Assembly (NCBI GenBank): GCA_052031065.1
Contig: JBPEXY010000009.1
Location: 1-11,482, forward strand
Source: JBPEXY01 sp052031065
GTDB lineage: Bacteria; Pseudomonadota; Gammaproteobacteria; Immundisolibacterales; Immundisolibacteraceae
Length of the DNA: 11,482 nucleotides
Direction: 5' to 3'
Positions 7,570-11,482 of the stretch are shown one piece after another. Below the pieces are notes generated by a model that was not told the DNA's origin, did not search any database, and worked only from the letters and a program-made list of their open reading frames with translations. The position numbers and the translations under genes are program-made. The stretch's first letter is position 1, and each line of letters begins with the position of its first letter.

Positions 7570-7604
7570 CAGCTCCCCACCTGATGGTGGGGAGCTGTTT
7601 TTTT
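7570..7604 (+). terminator. Strong intrinsic terminator after the DUF1302 gene
   Basis: A perfect 12-bp stem, CAGCTCCCCACC (7570-7581) and GGTGGGGAGCTG (7586-7597), has a TGAT tetraloop and is followed directly by seven T (7598-7604). It begins 24 bases after the DUF1302 stop codon. It should end the upstream transcript and separate it from the YCF48-RND genes. Confidence 0.93.
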
Positions 7605-7821
7605 GCAAGAGTTTCTTCTAATACTTAAGCTAGCTATCTCTAGAGCCTCGGTTGCCAGCCCCTGCAATCGGTGAAATGACCCCCGCGGCAATTAGTTAGG
7701 AGTAGGTAGGTTTTATCTGTACCCCGTCACGTCAGGCACTGAAGACCCGAGAACACACCGTTAACGCAACGTTACCCTCAAGCTCTGACCTGTATTTGGA
7801 TAAGGACATAAGTGAGTCAGG
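7605..7821 (+). promoter_or_regulatory. Non-coding leader upstream of the YCF48 gene
   Basis: No gene is evident in these 217 bases between the terminator and the YCF48 start. Because the terminator should stop upstream transcription, a promoter for the YCF48-RND unit is expected here, but no hexamer pair was convincing. Short palindromes occur near 7620-7632 (CTTAAG and AGCTAGCT overlapping). A CGTTA pair is present at 7759-7763 and 7770-7774. AAGGA at about 7803 and CAGGA just before the ATG are the possible ribosome-binding sequences. Confidence 0.4.
7757..7776. repeat. CGTTAACG/AACGTTA repeat, possible operator
   Basis: CGTTA occurs twice, 11 bases apart (7759-7763 and 7770-7774), about one helical turn. 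The first copy is within the perfect palindrome CGTTAACG (7759-7766), and the second overlaps the palindrome AACGTT. It lies about 50 bases before the YCF48 start. A dimeric regulator site is possible, but it is short enough to arise by chance. Confidence 0.25.
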
Positions 7822-8811
7822 ATGGCACATACTCTCACCTCTTTTATTAAATCAGCGATACCGCCGGTGGTGGTTGTCGTAGCGCTCGGATGGCTTTCAA
7901 CCGTCGAAGTAGAGATGCCGGAAGTTTTCGTCGAAGAGCAGATCATTGAATTGCGGGACAGGTTTTATGATGTCGCGATTCCCGACGACAAGACCATCTG
8001 GGCCGTAGGCAAAAACGGGAAGATTGTTCGCAGTGATGATCGGGGCAGTACTTTTGTTGTACAGCAGACACCCACTATCGTCCACCTCCAATCCATTGCC
8101 GCGATTGATGCCTTAACCGCGGTTGTCGTAGGCAATGATGGAACGACACTGAACACCAGGGATGGGGGTAAGAATTGGCAACGGGTAGCGGCTCCATTAG
8201 GCGATATTGGTAACAAAATTTTCCGTGTTGAACAGTCTCCTGATGGGGTGCTGTGGGCCACTGCCGAATTTGGCTCTGTGCTGTTCAGCGATGATCTGGG
8301 ATCGTCCTGGACGCGGGTTGGTGGTGATGCCGATGTCGCCTGGAATGATGTCGCCTTCGCTGGATCTAGGGTCTGCATTACCGGCGAGTTTGGCGGTCTG
8401 AGTTGCAGTGATGATCAGGGGGTCAGCTGGCAGGAGAAGGATTCCCAGGTTGACAACAGCATGATGGCAATCGCTTTTCGTGATCAACAGCACGGCCTGG
8501 CGGTAGGCCTCGATGGCAAGGTTATTCGCAGTGATGATGGCGGTGAAACCTGGGAGCTGATTGATTGCCCGACGTCCAAACAGTTATATGGGCTAAGCTG
8601 GACTGGCGATGAGTGGGCTATCGTTGGTGAGAAAGGTACCCTGCTTCTCTATGATCCTGCTGGCGGCACATGGGTGCAGGAAAACCTGGGGCCATTTGGG
8701 AATATCTGGCATACGGCGGTGACGCCGGGTCATGGCGGCCTGTATCTTTCTGGTCAGAAACTGGGGCTCTGGAAAGACGGTGCCTTAATTCAGTTTGGTC
8801 GCTTTCGATAG
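7822..8811 (+). CDS. YCF48-type beta-propeller protein, membrane anchored
   Basis: This 329-residue protein belongs to the YCF48/BNR-repeat propellers. Plant and cyanobacterial members (HCF136/Ycf48) assist photosystem II assembly, but in heterotrophic bacteria the family is usually found beside RND transporters and photosynthesis is not implied. Residues 12-26 form one hydrophobic segment (AIPPVVVVVALGWLS), either an anchor or an uncleaved signal, placing the rest in the periplasm. Seven repeats of about 40 residues follow from about residue 46, consistent with a seven-bladed propeller. Five carry a clear Asp-box (SDDRGSTF, TRDGGKNW, SDDLGSSW, SDDQGVSW, SDDGGETW), one is degenerate (YDPAGGTW), and the last ends LGLWKDG. 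The ATG at 7822 fits the hydrophobic N-terminus. The RND gene starts 75 bases downstream, so co-transcription is likely. A periplasmic adaptor or chaperone role for the RND protein is inference. Confidence 0.88.
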   Translation: MAHTLTSFIKSAIPPVVVVVALGWLSTVEVEMPEVFVEEQIIELRDRFYDVAIPDDKTIWAVGKNGKIVRSDDRGSTFVVQQTPTIVHLQSIAAIDALTAVVVGNDGTTLNTRDGGKNWQRVAAPLGDIGNKIFRVEQSPDGVLWATAEFGSVLFSDDLGSSWTRVGGDADVAWNDVAFAGSRVCITGEFGGLSCSDDQGVSWQEKDSQVDNSMMAIAFRDQQHGLAVGLDGKVIRSDDGGETWELIDCPTSKQLYGLSWTGDEWAIVGEKGTLLLYDPAGGTWVQENLGPFGNIWHTAVTPGHGGLYLSGQKLGLWKDGALIQFGRFR

Positions 8812-8886
8812 CCTTTTTCTGACTGCGGTCCGGGTTGTCTCCCATTCGCTCTATTCAAGAACTAACTCAACAGCCAGGGTGTGTTG

Positions 8887-11235
8887 ATGATTGAACGTTT
8901 TGCAGATTTTTGTATTCGCCGGCGCTGGTTGGTGGTGAGTGCGATTTTTATCGCGTCAGCGATACTTTCTTTCTTTTCGACGCAGGTTGATTTTAAAACC
9001 GAGTTTCAGGATCTTCTGCCGGTTGATCACGAATACATCACTACTAATGATGAGTATAAAGAGACATTTGGCGGCTCCAATATCGTCAGCATCATGGTTG
9101 AGGTGGAAGAGGGCGATATCTTTCGTCGGGAAATTCTCGAGAAGATTCAGAGCATCACCAATGAGATGAATTTTGTACCGGCGGTTAATCAGTATCAGAT
9201 TATTTCGCTGGCATCGCGTAAACTTAAGGATATCAAGGCGTCAACGTTTGGCATCGAGACCGAACCGCTGATGTTCCCAGATTTGCCTGCCAATGAGCGC
9301 GAAATTGAGCAGTTGCGCGAAGCGGTACTGGCAAACCCGCTCGTCTACGGTCGTTATGTTTCCCTTGATCAAAAATCGGCGTTGATTACCGTCGATTTCA
9401 TCGACCGGCTCATCGATTACGAAAAAATCTACGCGAAAATCATGCAGGTGGTTGAGGACCATCAGGAGGAAGGGGTCAGGGTCAGGGCTGTCGGTGAACC
9501 GATATTGACCGGGTGGATAATTCACTTTTTACCCGAAACCCTGAAGATTTTCGGATTTACCATTTCCGCTATGGCGTTGGTGCTCTTTGTCACCGTGAGA
9601 ACCTTTCGTGGGGTCCTATTACCGCTGCTCGCTGGTGCCATCAGTGGCGCCTGGGCACTCGGCTTCGCTGCATTGCTCGGTATCAACTTCGATCCGCTAA
9701 TTATTGTGATAGCGTTTCTGGTCTCTGCGCGGGTGGTATCCCATGCCGTGCAGCTGTCGACGGCATTCGATGATGAAGTTGCCCGCGGTCTTGATGCCAT
9801 CAGAGCAGCAAAAGCGAGTATGGCGGCGCTGTTCAGGCCTGGAATGCTTGGTGTCGCTACCGATACCGCGGCGGTGATGGTGGTTTACGTGATGCCGATG
9901 CCGCTGCTAAAAAAGACTTCTATCATCGGCAGTATCTGGGTTTCAACCATCGCTTTCAGTGCCATCATTCTTACCCCCGTTCTGCTTTCCTGGGTCAGAC
10001 GACCGGAGCGTGTCGATTTCCCCGTCGATACCGGCAAAATCATCGAGAAAACCCTAAACCGTTGTGCGGATATCGTTATCGGTAAAGGCTCCTATGTGAT
10101 TGTAGGGCTATCCCTGCTTATTTTTGGTACCGCCGGTTATTTCGCATTTAACGTTACTGTCGGTGATGCGAATCCCGGCTCGCCGCTGCTCTGGCCCGAG
10201 TCAACCTATAACCGCGATGCAACGGCGATAAACAGCGCTTTTCAGGGCAGTGACCGCATGTTCGTCGTCGTCGAGGGGAAGCAGGCAGATGTTCTAAAGC
10301 AGCCGTCGACGTTGAATAACATGGAAAAGTTCCAGCGCTATCTGGAAAATCAGCCGGAAATAGGTGGTTCGGTTTCACTGGTTGATCTGATCGGTCCGGT
10401 CAACGTTAGCCTCCATGAGGGCAACAAGCGGTTCGATGAGTACGGGTCTGATGCAAACATCAATGGTGAACTGGTCTATATGTACCTGCAGGGAGCGGAC
10501 CCTGGAGACATAGACCGTTTTTCCGATGTTAATTACCAGATCGGTGCCATCACCGCTTATTTCCGTGATCACAAAGGTGAAACGATTCGAACCTCAATAT
10601 CCCGGATCAAGGAATTCATAGCCGAGAACCCTCTGGAAGGGGCGGAGTATAGATTGGCCGGTGGGTTGATCGGAGTGCTCGCTGCCGTCAACGAGGAGAT
10701 CTTTCGCGGCCAGGTAGAAAGTATTGCGCTGGCATTGCTGGTGTTATTTGTGCTGGCTGCGCTGGCATATCGCTCTACCATTGCGGGACTGTTTTTTATT
10801 CCCCTGGTGCTAATGTCCAACGCGGTAACCTTTGCGTTTATGTACTGGCAGGATATTGGCATGAATATCAACACCCTGCCGGTGGCGGCCTTAGGCATTG
10901 GGTTGGGTGTCGACTACGCGTTTTATATTGTTGATGGTGTCCGTGAACGCTATCTCGAGCGGCGAGACATTGATTCTGCGCTACGCGGTTCGCTGTTAAC
11001 CGCCGGGCGTGGCGTGCTGGTGACAGGAACCACGATGATTTTGGCTGTTTTGCTGTGGTACAGTTCGTCGCTCAGATTTCAGGCTGAGATGGGTCTTTTG
11101 ATTGCGCTCTGGTTAACGGTTTCCGCGATCAGCTCGATCTTCCTGATTCCGGCGATGGTCTACATATTTAAGCCACGTTTTGTCTTCGGCGATGCAGTCG
11201 AGGCGAAACAGGCGGGGGCGGCCGTTCCGGCTTAG
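8887..11235 (+). CDS. RND superfamily (MMPL-type) transporter, 12 transmembrane segments
   Basis: This 782-residue inner-membrane protein has the duplicated RND plan. TM1 (about 13-31) precedes a periplasmic domain (32-215). TM2-TM6 (about 219-365) follow, then TM7 (401-424), a second periplasmic domain (425-608) and TM8-TM12 (about 612-757). The C-terminal half carries GIGLGVDYAFYI (670-681), the Gly-Val-Asp-Tyr motif of MMPL-type proteins, where D676 and Y677 probably take part in proton coupling. The equivalent N-terminal segment reads FLVSARVVSHAVQL (S280 to H286) instead, so the halves are not equivalent. The size is far below that of tripartite AcrB-like pumps (about 1,000), and no adaptor gene is present. 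The ATG at 8887, with AGGG (8876-8879) upstream, is preferred over a GTG at 8881. A lipid or hydrophobic-molecule transporter working with the neighbouring YCF48 protein is the likely role. The direction is not determined. Confidence 0.9.
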   Translation: MIERFADFCIRRRWLVVSAIFIASAILSFFSTQVDFKTEFQDLLPVDHEYITTNDEYKETFGGSNIVSIMVEVEEGDIFRREILEKIQSITNEMNFVPAVNQYQIISLASRKLKDIKASTFGIETEPLMFPDLPANEREIEQLREAVLANPLVYGRYVSLDQKSALITVDFIDRLIDYEKIYAKIMQVVEDHQEEGVRVRAVGEPILTGWIIHFLPETLKIFGFTISAMALVLFVTVRTFRGVLLPLLAGAISGAWALGFAALLGINFDPLIIVIAFLVSARVVSHAVQLSTAFDDEVARGLDAIRAAKASMAALFRPGMLGVATDTAAVMVVYVMPMPLLKKTSIIGSIWVSTIAFSAIILTPVLLSWVRRPERVDFPVDTGKIIEKTLNRCADIVIGKGSYVIVGLSLLIFGTAGYFAFNVTVGDANPGSPLLWPESTYNRDATAINSAFQGSDRMFVVVEGKQADVLKQPSTLNNMEKFQRYLENQPEIGGSVSLVDLIGPVNVSLHEGNKRFDEYGSDANINGELVYMYLQGADPGDIDRFSDVNYQIGAITAYFRDHKGETIRTSISRIKEFIAENPLEGAEYRLAGGLIGVLAAVNEEIFRGQVESIALALLVLFVLAALAYRSTIAGLFFIPLVLMSNAVTFAFMYWQDIGMNINTLPVAALGIGLGVDYAFYIVDGVRERYLERRDIDSALRGSLLTAGRGVLVTGTTMILAVLLWYSSSLRFQAEMGLLIALWLTVSAISSIFLIPAMVYIFKPRFVFGDAVEAKQAGAAVPA

Positions 11236-11321
11236 AAGCGTGTACAATTCCTGGTCCCCAGGTCATCAATGGGGTAAACCGGTTGTGTATACAGTGATCA
11301 ATGTTAACCAAGGCAAGGGCA
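11236..11321 (+). other. Short gap before the Rieske ferredoxin gene
   Basis: No convincing terminator is visible after the RND gene; CCTGG and CCAGG (about 11249-11261) form only a 5-bp stem with no T run. Readthrough into the ferredoxin gene is therefore possible. AAGGCAAGGG (about 11310-11319) supplies ribosome-binding sequence for the ATG at 11322. Confidence 0.4.
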
Positions 11322-11482
11322 ATGGCCGAACTAATTAAACTTTGTAGTACAGATGATGTGAAGGAAGAGGCACCGATCCAGGTTAATCCTGAAGGCTTTC
11401 CGCAGCTCTCGGTTTGGGAATATGAAGGCGATTTTTTCGTCGTCGATGATATGTGTACCCATGGCATGGCCTGGATGACCGA
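11322..11482 (+). CDS. Rieske [2Fe-2S] ferredoxin, N-terminal fragment
   Basis: The frame is open to the right edge and gives 53 residues. It begins MAELIKLCSTDDVKEE and reaches DFFVVDDMCTHGMAWMT. C45 and H47 form the first half (CTHG) of a Rieske [2Fe-2S] cluster site; the second half (CxxH) lies beyond the window. Starting 44 residues before CTHG, with no oxygenase-type N-terminal extension, it matches the small ferredoxin components of three-component Rieske non-heme iron oxygenases. These pass electrons from a reductase to a terminal ring-hydroxylating oxygenase. An in-frame ATG at 11301 would add seven residues, but the ATG at 11322 has better-placed purine-rich sequence upstream. A ferredoxin-like nitrite reductase small subunit (NirD) is an alternative; the CTHGMAW context favours the dioxygenase type. 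Confidence 0.85.
   Translation, partial: MAELIKLCSTDDVKEEAPIQVNPEGFPQLSVWEYEGDFFVVDDMCTHGMAWMT

Noticed and set aside
7822..8811. Photosystem II assembly factor annotation for the YCF48-type protein
   Set aside because: The fold matches, but no photosynthesis gene is present and the neighbour is an RND transporter. Copying the plant or cyanobacterial function would mislead.
8881..8886. GTG at 8881 as the RND start
   Set aside because: The AGGG at 8876-8879 is too close to this GTG but well spaced for the ATG at 8887.
11168..11467. Minus-strand frame over the RND end and ferredoxin start
   Set aside because: It overlaps two well-supported plus-strand genes and has no recognisable domain.

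Overview
The window reads as a stretch of a gammaproteobacterial chromosome, probably from an aerobic, possibly marine, heterotroph that degrades hydrophobic organic compounds. This rests on the gene families present and on protein motifs recalled from memory; no database search was possible, so genus level cannot be given. No rRNA, tRNA, CRISPR array, insertion sequence or phage gene was seen.

Left part (1-3963): the C-terminal end of a type IV prepilin-like protein (1-228) converges on a YhbW-type flavin-dependent luciferase-like monooxygenase on the minus strand (263-1249). A hairpin lies between them. Divergent from the monooxygenase is a compact molybdate transport operon, modA-modB-modC (1401-3963). 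The modA stop directly abuts the modB start, and modB and modC overlap by 8 bases.

Middle part (3964-7604): a 311-base gap holds only a doubtful 31-codon reading frame. It is followed by a zinc-dependent, probably NAD-linked, alcohol dehydrogenase (4275-5375), a short AT-rich leader, and a large DUF1302-family outer-membrane protein (5477-7546). A textbook intrinsic terminator closes this unit.

Right part (7605-11482): a membrane-anchored, seven-repeat YCF48-type beta-propeller (7822-8811) is followed by a 12-TM RND/MMPL-family transporter (8887-11235). The window then cuts off the first 53 codons of a Rieske [2Fe-2S] ferredoxin (11322 onward) of the kind that feeds electrons to ring-hydroxylating oxygenases.

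The most interesting content is 4275-11482. An alcohol dehydrogenase and a Rieske ferredoxin (catabolic enzymes) flank three envelope proteins: a DUF1302 outer-membrane protein, a periplasmic-facing propeller and an RND pump. Together these suggest an envelope-spanning route for a hydrophobic substrate tied to its oxidation. The substrate, the transport direction and the physical assembly are inference. DUF1329, the usual partner of DUF1302, is not in the window.
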